Shown: in pieces, positions 42,437 to 50,456 of the stretch
How the letters are laid out: the number at the start of each line of letters is the position of its first letter
Numbering within the stretch: the first letter of the stretch is position 1
Program-made: the position numbers and the translations under genes
Notes under the pieces: generated by a model
What the model was told of the DNA's origin: nothing
Databases searched by the model: none
The model's input: the letters and a program-made list of their open reading frames with translations, nothing else
Origin: JACVRW01 sp963846505
GTDB taxonomy: Bacteria; Actinomycetota; Thermoleophilia; Solirubrobacterales; Thermoleophilaceae
DNA: 64,000 nucleotides
Reading direction: 5' to 3'
Assembly: GCA_963846505.1 (NCBI GenBank)
Contig: CAWJWD010000004.1
Location: 620,001 to 684,000 of the forward strand

Positions 42437-43993
42437 CTAGGCGGCTGCGGTCGCGGTGGGCTCGTCCGCCTCGGGCACGGCGTCCGGCTTGCCCCGCGGC
42501 ATGCCGATCCAGGCGACGACGAACGCGACCGCGAGCACGCCGGCCATGGCGTAGAAGACGACTTGGGTCGAGCTCGCGAAGTCGTGCTGGATCGCACTCA
42601 CGACCTCCTGCACGCGCGCTCCGCCCCGCTCGACGCCGCCGGGCGGCCCGCCGGTCCCCTGCGAGACGGAGTCGGCGATCGCGTCCGCGCGCTCCTTCGG
42701 CACGCCGAGCGCGCCCAGCGAGGACTCGACGTTCGATTCGTTCTGGAGGATCAGCACCGTGCCGAGCACCGCCAGCCCGAGGCTGGCGCCGAAGTTGCGC
42801 ACCGTCTGGGTGATGCCGGTCGCCTCGCCGTAGCTCGTGCGCGGCGCCCGGTTGATGGCGTCGGTGTTCGCCGGACCGAGCACGAGCCCGATGCCGATGC
42901 CCGCGATCACGATGGCGATCCACTGGTCGCCGAGATCGAGGTGGTCCAGGCTGTTGGCCCAGAGCGCGAAGCCGACCGTCGCGACCACCAAACCCGGTAT
43001 GACGGCGGCGCGCGCGCCGCGGCTGTCGAGGATGCGCCCGCCCCACTGCGAGCCGGCCGCGAAGCCGCCGAAGAACGTCACCAGGTAGAGCCCCGCGCCC
43101 GAGGCGTCGTCGCCGAGCGCGATCTGGGCGTAGAGGCTGCCGAAGAAGAACAGCGGCACGAAGGCGATCGACAAGAGGAACAGCACCGCGTTGTCGGCGG
43201 CGAAGGCGCGGTCGGCGAAGATGCGCACGCGGATCAGCGGGTGCTCGAGCCCGCGCTCGTGCGCGACGAAGGCCACCAGCACCAGCACGCCGGCGACGAT
43301 GCAGGCCCAGGTGGCGACGCTCCCCCAGCCCCAGACGCTCGACTGCTGGAAGCCCAGCACCGCGAGCCCCATGCCGAGCGAGATCAGCAGCGCGCCGCGG
43401 TAGTCCATCGGCGCGGGGGTGCGGCGATCCTCGGGCTTGGCGCGCAGCGTCAGCAGCACGGCGACGATCGCCACCGGCACGTTGACCCAGAAGATCGCGC
43501 GCCAGGTCCATTCGGTGAGGTAGCCGCCCGCGATCGGCCCGACCGCCGTCAGGCCGCCGGCGATGCCGAAGAAGATCGCCATCGCCTTGCCGCGCTCCTG
43601 GAGCGGGAAGGCGGAGATCACGATCGCCAGCGCCGCGGGGAACATGATCGCCGCCCCCGCACCCTGGATCACGCGGAAGAAGATCATCCACGCCTCGGCG
43701 AGGTCGCCGGTCGGCGTGGCGCCGCAGAGCGCCGAGGCGGTCGCGAAGGTCACCGTGCCGACCAGCACCATGCGCCGGTGGCCGGCGATGTCGGCGAGCC
43801 GGCCCCCGAAGGCGAACAGCGCCGACAGCGACAGCAGATAGCCGTTGATGATCCACTGGACGCCGGTCGCGGAGAGGTCGAGGTCCTCCTGCAGACTCGG
43901 CGCTGCCAGCGCCACGATGGTCTGGTCGATGAACGTCATCGACACCGCGAAGATCATCGCCGCCAGGATCAGCTTGTTGGATCCACTGCCCAC
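42437..43993 (-). CDS. DHA2-family (EmrB/QacA-type) multidrug MFS exporter
   Basis: A 518-residue, 14-helix MFS transporter. The first helix holds MTFIDQTIVALAAPSLQEDL, the DHA2 motif D1; motif A is GRLADIAGHRRMVLVG, motif B RVIQGAGAAIMFP, and motif C GIAGGLTAVGPIAGGYLTEW. These are diagnostic of proton/drug antiporters. The C-terminus is a short acidic/Ala tail. The GTG at 43993 has AGGGAG in good position. A 16-bp palindrome 11 nt upstream of the start may be the repressor site; no repressor gene is adjacent. Confidence 0.9.
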   Translation of the reverse strand: MGSGSNKLILAAMIFAVSMTFIDQTIVALAAPSLQEDLDLSATGVQWIINGYLLSLSALFAFGGRLADIAGHRRMVLVGTVTFATASALCGATPTGDLAEAWMIFFRVIQGAGAAIMFPAALAIVISAFPLQERGKAMAIFFGIAGGLTAVGPIAGGYLTEWTWRAIFWVNVPVAIVAVLLTLRAKPEDRRTPAPMDYRGALLISLGMGLAVLGFQQSSVWGWGSVATWACIVAGVLVLVAFVAHERGLEHPLIRVRIFADRAFAADNAVLFLLSIAFVPLFFFGSLYAQIALGDDASGAGLYLVTFFGGFAAGSQWGGRILDSRGARAAVIPGLVVATVGFALWANSLDHLDLGDQWIAIVIAGIGIGLVLGPANTDAINRAPRTSYGEATGITQTVRNFGASLGLAVLGTVLILQNESNVESSLGALGVPKERADAIADSVSQGTGGPPGGVERGGARVQEVVSAIQHDFASSTQVVFYAMAGVLAVAFVVAWIGMPRGKPDAVPEADEPTATAAA

Positions 43994-44003
43994 AGTTCTC
44001 CCT

Positions 44004-44019
44004 TCTACCTCTCGGTAGA
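44004..44019. promoter_or_regulatory. Operator-like palindrome before the drug exporter
   Basis: TCTACC-TCTC-GGTAGA has perfect 6-bp arms and lies 11-26 nt upstream of the exporter GTG, just upstream of the ribosome site. Size and form resemble TetR-family operators for efflux genes. Confidence 0.45.
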
Positions 44020-44053
44020 GCCCCCCTCTTTTGGCAGCCTATTCCCCGCGGCG

Positions 44054-44072
44054 GCGGCGTTTCCTACGCCGC
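44054..44072 (-). terminator. Possible terminator at the end of the B12 operon
   Basis: GCGGCG and CGCCGC form a 6-bp stem around TTTCCTA, 15 nt after the last stop codon of the operon. The stem is short and has no U-run. Confidence 0.3.
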
Positions 44073-44087
44073 TTGGGGGCGCGTGAG

Positions 44088-46166
44088 CTAGGTGGAGCGC
44101 CGCAGGCGAGCGGGCAGGAGCTGACTGCCACGACGCACTCCGGCCCGCAGCGGGCGGCGCAGCAGCCACAGCGCCGCCGCCAGGGCGAGCACGCCGAGCC
44201 CGATCCCGATTGCGAGGCCGGGCGGCACGCCGCCGTCGCCCGCCTTCGCGGCCGCGCGCTGCGCCGAGGCGGAGTCCGCGGGGTCGCCGTCCGGTGTCGG
44301 AATGCTCTGCTCCGACTGCAGCGGCGTCTCGGCGGGTGGAGGTACGGACTTGGCGCTGCCGACGCTGCCGCTGCCGCCGCTTCCACCCGAGAGCAGATCG
44401 CCCGGCGTCGGAGTCGAGGCCGAGGGAGCGCTGCCCGCGTTGGAGACGGCGCCGCCGTCCCCGGACGGGGCACCCGCTCCGCCGCCCGCGCCGCTCGACC
44501 CGGAATCGTCGTCGTTGGACGCCTGCGACTGCTGCTCGGGCTGCGGCTTGCGCGGCGCCGCCGCGATCGGCAGCGGATCGCGCTCGAGCGCCATCAGCGC
44601 CTGGGCCGTGGCCCAGACCGGCGTCTGGGTGCTGGTCGCCGAGTACGCGATGCTGCCGTTCGAGCGCTGCAGGCCCGCGACGTAGCGGGCAGCCCGCGTG
44701 ACGGCCGCGTTCGCCCCGCCGACCGCGACGAGGCCTTGGATCGCGTACGACGTCGACTGCGAGTTGGACTCGCTGCCGGCCCGCTGGCCGAAGCCGCCGT
44801 CGCCGTTCTGCGACTCGCGCAGGTAGGTGACCGCTCCGCGTGCGGCGGGCGTGCCCGAGCGGCCGACGGCGGCCAGGGCCTCGAGCGCGACGCCGGTCAT
44901 GTCCGAATCGCTGATCGAGCCGCGGACGACGCCGAACCCGCCGTCCTCGTTGGCGCTGTTCTGAAGCCACTTGATCGTGGCGCGGTCGACCGGCTGGCGG
45001 GCCGCCACGAGCGCCAGGATGCCGAAGGACGTGTAGCTGACCTGGCCGGCGATCGAGCCGTTGCCGCGCTTGCGCTTGGTGATCTCGGCCACCAGGTCGC
45101 GGCCGGCGAAGCTGCGTGGCGAGAGGCCGGCGGCCGCGGCCACGAGCGCGGTGCGCTCGATCGAGCCGATGTCGCTGAAGCCGGCGCCGAGCAGGTAGCT
45201 CGACGCGGTCTTGCCACCGCGGCGCTCGAGGTCCTGCGCGTTGCGTCCCGCGGCGGCCAGGCCGAGCACCGCCCAGCCGCTGTGCAGCGCGGTCGAGCGC
45301 TGCTTGGGCGCCGGGCCGAAGCCGCCGTCGGCGTTCTGCGCCTTCAGCAGATAGGCGAGCGCGCGCTCGGCCGCTGTCTTGCCCGCGGCCTTGCCGGTGG
45401 TCGCCGCACTCTCATCGGGCGTCGTACTCGCGGGCGTGGTGGTGGCAGGGGTCGTCGTCTCCTGCGCCGCCGCGGGCTCGCTGCGCAGCGACGCGCTCGT
45501 CGCCAGCGCGAGCACCAGCACGAGCACGGCGGCGCTCGCGCCCGCATGGACGGCGCGCGGCTGCCAGTGCACCTCGAAGCGGCGGCGGTAGCGCCGCAGG
45601 GCGCGCACGAAGGCAGGACCGATCAGAAGGCAGAAGCCGACGTTGCCAAGCACGTGGGCGACGTTATAGGGCAACGAGGTCCCGGAGATCGCAACATACG
45701 TCGCAAGGTCCTGCCTCGCGGCCAGCGTCCACTGGTAGAAGTCCATCCAGGCACCGAACGCCGCGCCCGCCGCTCCACAGATCAGCGCGAGCTGGATCCG
45801 GCTCAGCTCGCGGCCGCGCGTGAGGCGGGCCAGCAGCGCCCCGCCGGCGCCGACGAAGCCCCAGCCGACCATCTGCCAGGCCGTCCACGGGCCCTGCGAG
45901 AGGAAGACGTTGGACACCAGCGCGGTGATCGCCCCGACGGCGAAGCCCGGCACCCCGCCGAGCGCATACCCGGAGAAGAGCACGATGTCGGTCACCGGCT
46001 TGACGTTCGGGATCGCGGCGAACGCCAGGCGGCCGACGACCGCCAACGCGGCCAGCGCCGCCACGAGCGCGAGCACGCGCGCAGGCGGTCGCTGCCGCTC
46101 GTACCAGAGGAAGGCGCCGGCGAGCACGAGCGCCAGGATCGCAAACGTGGCGGCTTGCCAGCTCAT
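44088..46166 (-). CDS. ECF transporter S-component fused to an extracellular alpha/alpha-toroid domain
   Basis: A 692-residue fusion. Residues 1-~230 hold about seven hydrophobic helices with VTDIVLFSGYALGGVPGFAV, and FGAWMDFYQWTL with LPYNVAHVLGNVGFCLL, the look of an ECF substrate-binding S-component. After a Thr/Pro linker come repeats of the prenyltransferase/squalene-cyclase kind: AERALAYLLKAQNADGGFGP, KWLQNSANEDGGFGVVRGS, YLRESQNGDGGFGQ and YVAGLQRSNGSIAYS. A low-complexity Ser/Gly/Pro stretch, a last membrane helix (GLAIGIGLGVLALAAALWLL) and a basic tail close the protein. The toroid should face outside. It overlaps EcfA by 4 bp and is the last gene of a cobalamin-riboswitch operon, so vitamin B12 is the predicted cargo. 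Confidence 0.82.
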   Translation of the reverse strand: MSWQAATFAILALVLAGAFLWYERQRPPARVLALVAALAALAVVGRLAFAAIPNVKPVTDIVLFSGYALGGVPGFAVGAITALVSNVFLSQGPWTAWQMVGWGFVGAGGALLARLTRGRELSRIQLALICGAAGAAFGAWMDFYQWTLAARQDLATYVAISGTSLPYNVAHVLGNVGFCLLIGPAFVRALRRYRRRFEVHWQPRAVHAGASAAVLVLVLALATSASLRSEPAAAQETTTPATTTPASTTPDESAATTGKAAGKTAAERALAYLLKAQNADGGFGPAPKQRSTALHSGWAVLGLAAAGRNAQDLERRGGKTASSYLLGAGFSDIGSIERTALVAAAAGLSPRSFAGRDLVAEITKRKRGNGSIAGQVSYTSFGILALVAARQPVDRATIKWLQNSANEDGGFGVVRGSISDSDMTGVALEALAAVGRSGTPAARGAVTYLRESQNGDGGFGQRAGSESNSQSTSYAIQGLVAVGGANAAVTRAARYVAGLQRSNGSIAYSATSTQTPVWATAQALMALERDPLPIAAAPRKPQPEQQSQASNDDDSGSSGAGGGAGAPSGDGGAVSNAGSAPSASTPTPGDLLSGGSGGSGSVGSAKSVPPPAETPLQSEQSIPTPDGDPADSASAQRAAAKAGDGGVPPGLAIGIGLGVLALAAALWLLRRPLRAGVRRGSQLLPARLRRST

Positions 46167-47824
46167 CGCGCCAGCTCCCGCTCGTGATCGTTCGTCCTCG
46201 ACGAGGCCGCGAGGCTCGCCGCGCCCTGGGCGGGCGTGAGCGCCGTGCCGTCGAGCGTGCGCGCGACGTCGGTCGAGAAGTGCCAGCCGCCGGCGAGCAC
46301 CTCGGCCGGCGAACCGTCGCCGATCACCGTTCCCTGCCCCATCAACACCACGCGCGTCGCCAGCTCGGCGGCGAACTCGGTGTCGTGCGTCGCCACCACC
46401 ACCGCCGCGCCGCCGCGTGCGAGCTCGGCCATGCGCTCGGCGAGCGCGTCCTTGTGCGGGCGGTCCATGCCGCGCGTCGGCTCGTCGAGCAGCACCGCCG
46501 CCGTCGGTCCACCGCCGAGCACCACCTCGAGCGCCAGGCGCTGCCGCTCGCCGCCGGAGAGGTCGCGCGGGTTGGCGGCGCCGCGCCCGGCCAGGCCAGC
46601 AGCGCTCAGCCCCTCGTCTCCCGCCTCGTCGCGGGCGTGCTCGTGGACGAGATAGTCGCCGGGGTTCTGCAGCAGCAGCGCAACCTCGCCGGCTCGCTCG
46701 ACGCGCCCGCGCGTGGGCTCGATCAGCCCCTTGCAGAGCCGCAGCAGCGTGCTCTTGCCCGCACCGTTGCGGCCCATCAGCGCGACGAGCTCGCCGGGCT
46801 CGAAGCTGAGCTCCAGCGCGCGCAGGACCGTCGGCCCGTCTTCGACCTCGAACCAGAGGTCGCGTGCCCGGAGCGCCGCGGGCGCCGCGCGGCGACGACG
46901 CAGGAGCCCTCGACGCGATCCGCCTCGCGGCCGCGAGGGTGCCGGGTCCACGCCCGCCGCGCCGAGCGCCCCGCTCGTCGCTTCCCGACGGCCGGCGGCC
47001 GCATCGCGGCCGGACGCTCGCAGCGTGCCGCGCGCCTCCTTCACCGACACCGGCGGCGGCGCCAGGCCGGCAAGCTGGAACAGGCGCGCCGCAGGCGTCA
47101 CCAGCGCGGGCGCCTGCGTCGTCGCCCACGCGAGGAACTCGCGCGGAGCGGCGTCGCAGGCGATCGTGGCGCCCTCGATCGCGAGCACGCGGTCGGCGGC
47201 CGGCAGGCAGCGTTCGAGCCGGTGCTCGGCGATCACGACGGTGGTCCCCCACTCCTCGTTGAGTCGCCGCAGCATCCAGATCAGCTCGTCACCCGCGACC
47301 GGGTCGAGTTGGGAGGTCGGCTCGTCGAGCAGCAGCAGCGCCGGCCGGTGCACGAGCGCGGCGGCGATCGCCACCCGCTGCAGCTCGCCGCCGGAGAGGG
47401 TGTCGGTGCGCCGGTCGAGCAGGTGGGCGACGCCGAGCGCCAGCGCCGTCTCCTCGACCGCCCGCGCGACCGCGGCCGGCGGCTCGCCGCGATGCTCGAG
47501 CGGCAGCTGCAGCTCGGCGCGCACGCCGCCGAGCACCACCTGCGTCTCGGGGTCCTGGAAGACCGTGCCGCAGACCGCGGCGAGCTCCCCGGGACCGTGC
47601 TCGCGCGCGTCGAGGCCGCCGACCTCCAGCTCGCCGGAGACCTCGCCGCCGTGGAAGTGCGGCACGAGCCCGCAGAGCGCGCGCAGCAGCGTCGACTTCC
47701 CCGACCCGGAGACGCCGGCGAGCACCGTGAAGCTGCCGGGTTCCAGCTCGAGCGAGACGTCGCGCAGCGCCGGCCCCTCCGATTCGGGATACGCGTAGGT
47801 GAAGCGCTCGGCGCGCGCGATCAT
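46163..47824 (-). CDS. ecfA: ECF transporter double ATPase (EcfA1-EcfA2 fusion)
   Basis: A 553-residue protein with two ABC domains. The first has Walker A LAGVSGSGKSTLLRAL, the Q-loop VFQDPETQVV typical of EcfA, signature LSGGELQRVAIAAAL and Walker B LLLLDEPTSQLD. The second has Walker A LMGRNGAGKSTLLRL, signature LSGGERQRLALEVVL and AVLLDEPTRGMD. An Arg-rich linker joins them. It energises uptake by the S-component with EcfT. The ATG at 47824 overlaps the original EcfT stop (ATGA), and its own stop overlaps the S-component ATG. In the second copy the Q-loop region reads LLLQNPGDYLV. Confidence 0.92.
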   Translation of the reverse strand: MIARAERFTYAYPESEGPALRDVSLELEPGSFTVLAGVSGSGKSTLLRALCGLVPHFHGGEVSGELEVGGLDAREHGPGELAAVCGTVFQDPETQVVLGGVRAELQLPLEHRGEPPAAVARAVEETALALGVAHLLDRRTDTLSGGELQRVAIAAALVHRPALLLLDEPTSQLDPVAGDELIWMLRRLNEEWGTTVVIAEHRLERCLPAADRVLAIEGATIACDAAPREFLAWATTQAPALVTPAARLFQLAGLAPPPVSVKEARGTLRASGRDAAAGRREATSGALGAAGVDPAPSRPRGGSRRGLLRRRRAAPAALRARDLWFEVEDGPTVLRALELSFEPGELVALMGRNGAGKSTLLRLCKGLIEPTRGRVERAGEVALLLQNPGDYLVHEHARDEAGDEGLSAAGLAGRGAANPRDLSGGERQRLALEVVLGGGPTAAVLLDEPTRGMDRPHKDALAERMAELARGGAAVVVATHDTEFAAELATRVVLMGQGTVIGDGSPAEVLAGGWHFSTDVARTLDGTALTPAQGAASLAASSRTNDHERELAR

Positions 47825-48700
47825 CGCCGCACCCCCATTCGCGCCGCGCGACCGGCGAACGGCGCCAGCGCGAGCAACGGCAGCGCCGCCGCGAGCGCCA
47901 GCGTCTGCGCGTCGGTGTCGACGTCGAGCGTCGGGTAGCAGTCGACGGCGCCCACGCCAGCGACCTTGCCCACGATCGTCACCGCCGCGATCGCCGTCGT
48001 GGCAAGCGCGAAGCGGACGTCGTGGCGCGACCACGGCCGGCCGCTCGCTGGCCGGTCGCCCGGCAAGCGCGTAGCCGCGCACCTCGAGCGCCGCGGCCAC
48101 GTCGACGGCGCGGTCGAGCGTGCCCGCGAGCACGAGCCGGGCCATGGCCAGGCGCCCGGGCGGCTGCGGGCGACAGCGCGCGGCGTCGCCGCGACGCAGC
48201 GCGTCGCGTTCGAGCACGGGCACGAGGCGCGTGGCCAGCGAGGCGGTCAGCGCCGAGCGGTAGGACAGCCGCCGGAACAGGCGCAGCAGCTCGTCCGGGT
48301 CGACGGCGGCCGAGAGCAGCCCGAAGGCGACGATGATCGCCGCCACGCGCAGCCCGTTGAGCCCGCCCTGCACGAACGCCTCGAGGGTGATGTCGAAGCG
48401 ATGCCCGAGGATCACCGGGCCGCGGATCAGCAGCGTCTCGCCGCCCTGGTAGACGAGCGGGTTGACGATCGCCACCAGCAGCGCGAACGGCAGCGCCAGC
48501 CGCATCGACAGCCACAGCTCGCGCGACACCTTGGCAGCGGCGCCCGCCAGCAGCGTCGCGGCGAGCACGGCCGCGAGCACGATCGGGTTGACGTACAGCC
48601 CGCCCGCCAGCGCCAGCGCGACGCAGAACGAGGCCGCGACGCCGGCGCGAGCGGCGTGCAGCGGCGTGGAGCGCGGGCGGTAGGTCGGGACGAGCCTCAC
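47821..48700 (-). pseudogene. ecfT: EcfT transmembrane coupling protein, frameshifted
   Basis: The GTG start at 48700 (GTGA overlap with the upstream lipoprotein gene) opens VRLVPTYRPRSTPLHAARAG, several membrane helices and the EcfT-type region MARLVLAGTLDRAVDVAAAL with EVRGYALAGRP. At 48034-48043 the sequence CGGCCGGCCG carries what looks like an extra 4-bp CCGG unit. Downstream, the expected continuation (RPWSRHDVRFALATTAIAAV and two further helices) is in another frame, ending at 47821 with ATGA overlap onto EcfA. The original frame instead stays open through Arg-rich nonsense straight into EcfA, so translation would give a fused ~845-residue polypeptide. Either a genuine mutation, a sequencing error, or a frameshift bypass is involved. 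Without the 4 bp the gene would be a normal ~290-residue EcfT. Confidence 0.8.
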
Positions 48701-49650
48701 TGCACGTCCTCTCCCCCGCCGGCCAGCGGCAGCTTCTGCACCTCGCCGTCGCCGCTGGCCGCGATCGCGAAGGCGTCGCGCAGCGAGCGGGCGTCGAGCG
48801 CCTGTGCGGCCGCGTCGACGCCGGCGTCGTCGAGGCCGGTGATCACCCACGCGAGCTGGTCCTCGCGCGGGAAGAGGGCGGCGACCAGGCCGGTGCCGTC
48901 GCCCGGCTCGACCGCGCGCACGGGCTCGCCGGCGGCGTCGAGCAGATCGAACGAGCGGCCGTCAGCGGCGAAGCGCGCGAACACCCCGCTGCGCTCCGGG
49001 TCGTCCTCGAGCTGGCTGACGCTCTGGCGCAGCGCCTGCCAGCGGCCCACGATCACGCGGATGATCGTCTCGGTGTAGGGCGCGCCGAGCGACGCGCCGC
49101 TCGCCGCCACGCCCGCGTCGCGCAGTCGGTCGAGCACGCGCTTGCAGGCGGGCGAGTCGGCGTCCTCGCACTCGACGCGCACCGGCCGGCGCTTGCCCTC
49201 CCAGCCGCTGCGCAGCGGCTCCGGGTAGGCGCCGACGATCGCCGGCACGCGGTCGGCGGCCTTCCAGTCGCGGTAGTCCCACTGCACGCGGTCGCCGGGC
49301 GAGAGCTCGTAGTCGGCGGCGCCGACCTCGGCCTCGACGCCGTTGACGAAGTAGAACCAGTCTCGCTGGCCGCCCGCCCCTTGCCCGGCGACGCCCTCGA
49401 TGCTCTGCACGAAGCCGCCGCCGAAGCGCGTCTCGACGTCGAAGTCGGACTGCAGCATGCGCATCACCGTCTGGTCCTCGCGCAGCGTCTGCTCACGCGC
49501 GACGCCGAGCTGCCGATGCCCGAAGTCGCGCGTGACGACCACCCGCGCCCCCGCGCCCGCCTGCTCCTCGCCGGCCCCGAGACCGCAGCCGCTCGCGAGC
49601 GCGACCGTGCAGAGCACGAGGCCCAGCAGCGCGAGCCGACGCAGGCTCAC
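48697..49650 (-). CDS. DUF4430-domain lipoprotein (transcobalamin C-terminal-domain-like)
   Basis: A 317-residue lipoprotein: lipobox LASGCG after the signal. Residues ~35-135 form a full DUF4430 domain: VVVTRDFGHRQLGVAREQTL, TVMRMLQSDFDVETRFGGGF, RDWFYFVNGVEAEVGAADYE and LSPGDRVQWDYRDW. In intrinsic factor and transcobalamin this beta-domain closes over cobalamin. The C-terminal ~180 residues (VPAIVGAYPEPL onwards) are of unknown fold and include one Cys pair (VRVECEDADSPACKRVL). It is third in the riboswitch operon and overlaps both neighbours by 4 bp. It is anchored outside the cell, so a role in B12 capture and delivery to the transporter is proposed. Confidence 0.82.
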   Translation of the reverse strand: MSLRRLALLGLVLCTVALASGCGLGAGEEQAGAGARVVVTRDFGHRQLGVAREQTLREDQTVMRMLQSDFDVETRFGGGFVQSIEGVAGQGAGGQRDWFYFVNGVEAEVGAADYELSPGDRVQWDYRDWKAADRVPAIVGAYPEPLRSGWEGKRRPVRVECEDADSPACKRVLDRLRDAGVAASGASLGAPYTETIIRVIVGRWQALRQSVSQLEDDPERSGVFARFAADGRSFDLLDAAGEPVRAVEPGDGTGLVAALFPREDQLAWVITGLDDAGVDAAAQALDARSLRDAFAIAASGDGEVQKLPLAGGGEDVQ

Positions 49651-50456
49651 GGCAGCTGCACCCGCTCGACGAACGACCGCACGAGGCCTGGCTTCTCCGC
49701 GTACACGCGTACGGAGCTTGGCAGCGCCGGACCGACGGTGACGCTGCCGTCGGCGCCCGTGGTGGCCGTCGCCGAGCCCACGTGCACGGTGGCGCCCTCG
49801 ACCGGGACGCCGCGGCCGCGGTCGTCGTAGCCGGTCACGCGCACCGACGCGCCCTCGCCGCCGGGAGCCGCGCGCGTCCGCACGCCGAGCGTGCGCTGGC
49901 AGCCCTCGGCGCCCTGGTCGCAGTAGAACCACGTGACGCGGGCGCCCGAGCGCAGTCGCCCGCGCCCGAACGGGCCTGCGGGATCGGCGGCCCCGGCGCT
50001 CGCCGCGCGGTTGCCGACCTTGTACACCCAGCCGTCCTGCCCGCGGTTGCGATCGTCGCGGATGGCGCGCACGAACAGGCCGGCCCCGTCGCGCGGCCGC
50101 TTCGAGCACGAGCCGTAGTCGAACAGCCGCAGCATGCCGGGCCGGCTGCGCACCAGCGCGGCGAGCGCCGTGCCCGTCGCGACGGCGCACGGACGGCGGC
50201 CCAGGCGCACGCTCGCCCGGCGTGCGGTCACGCGCTTGGCCAGCGTGCTCCCGTCGCGGAAGACGACGAGCTGATCGACGACCGGTGCGCGCCTCGCGGG
50301 GCTCGCGCCGGTCGTCGACGGCGCCCCCACGCCGTTGCCGGCAGCGGGGGCCGACGCAGCGGCCGGCGCCTGCGGCGGCGCGCCCGAGGCGATCAGCGTG
50401 GCGGCCGCGGCCGCCACGCTCACGCCCCCGGCGATCGTTCGCCGCGTTCGGCTCAC
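49647..50456 (-). CDS. Secreted protein with DUF4430-like domain and beta-domain tail
   Basis: A 269-residue exported protein with an N-terminal signal helix (AGGVSVAAAAATLIASGAPP) and an Ala/Pro/Ser-rich spacer. The middle holds a DUF4430-like core: GLFVRAIRDDRNRGQDGWVY with KVGNRAASAGA and GRLRSGARVTWFYCDQ, preserving the W-Y-x-V and V-x-W-x-Y pattern. The C-terminal ~70 residues (VRVTGYDDRGRGVPVEGATV, TGADGSVTV) look like an Ig/carboxypeptidase-regulatory beta-sandwich. The GTG at 50456 overlaps the upstream stop by GTGA; its stop overlaps the lipoprotein start. Second gene of the B12 operon. Confidence 0.72.
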   Translation of the reverse strand: MSRTRRTIAGGVSVAAAAATLIASGAPPQAPAAASAPAAGNGVGAPSTTGASPARRAPVVDQLVVFRDGSTLAKRVTARRASVRLGRRPCAVATGTALAALVRSRPGMLRLFDYGSCSKRPRDGAGLFVRAIRDDRNRGQDGWVYKVGNRAASAGAADPAGPFGRGRLRSGARVTWFYCDQGAEGCQRTLGVRTRAAPGGEGASVRVTGYDDRGRGVPVEGATVHVGSATATTGADGSVTVGPALPSSVRVYAEKPGLVRSFVERVQLP

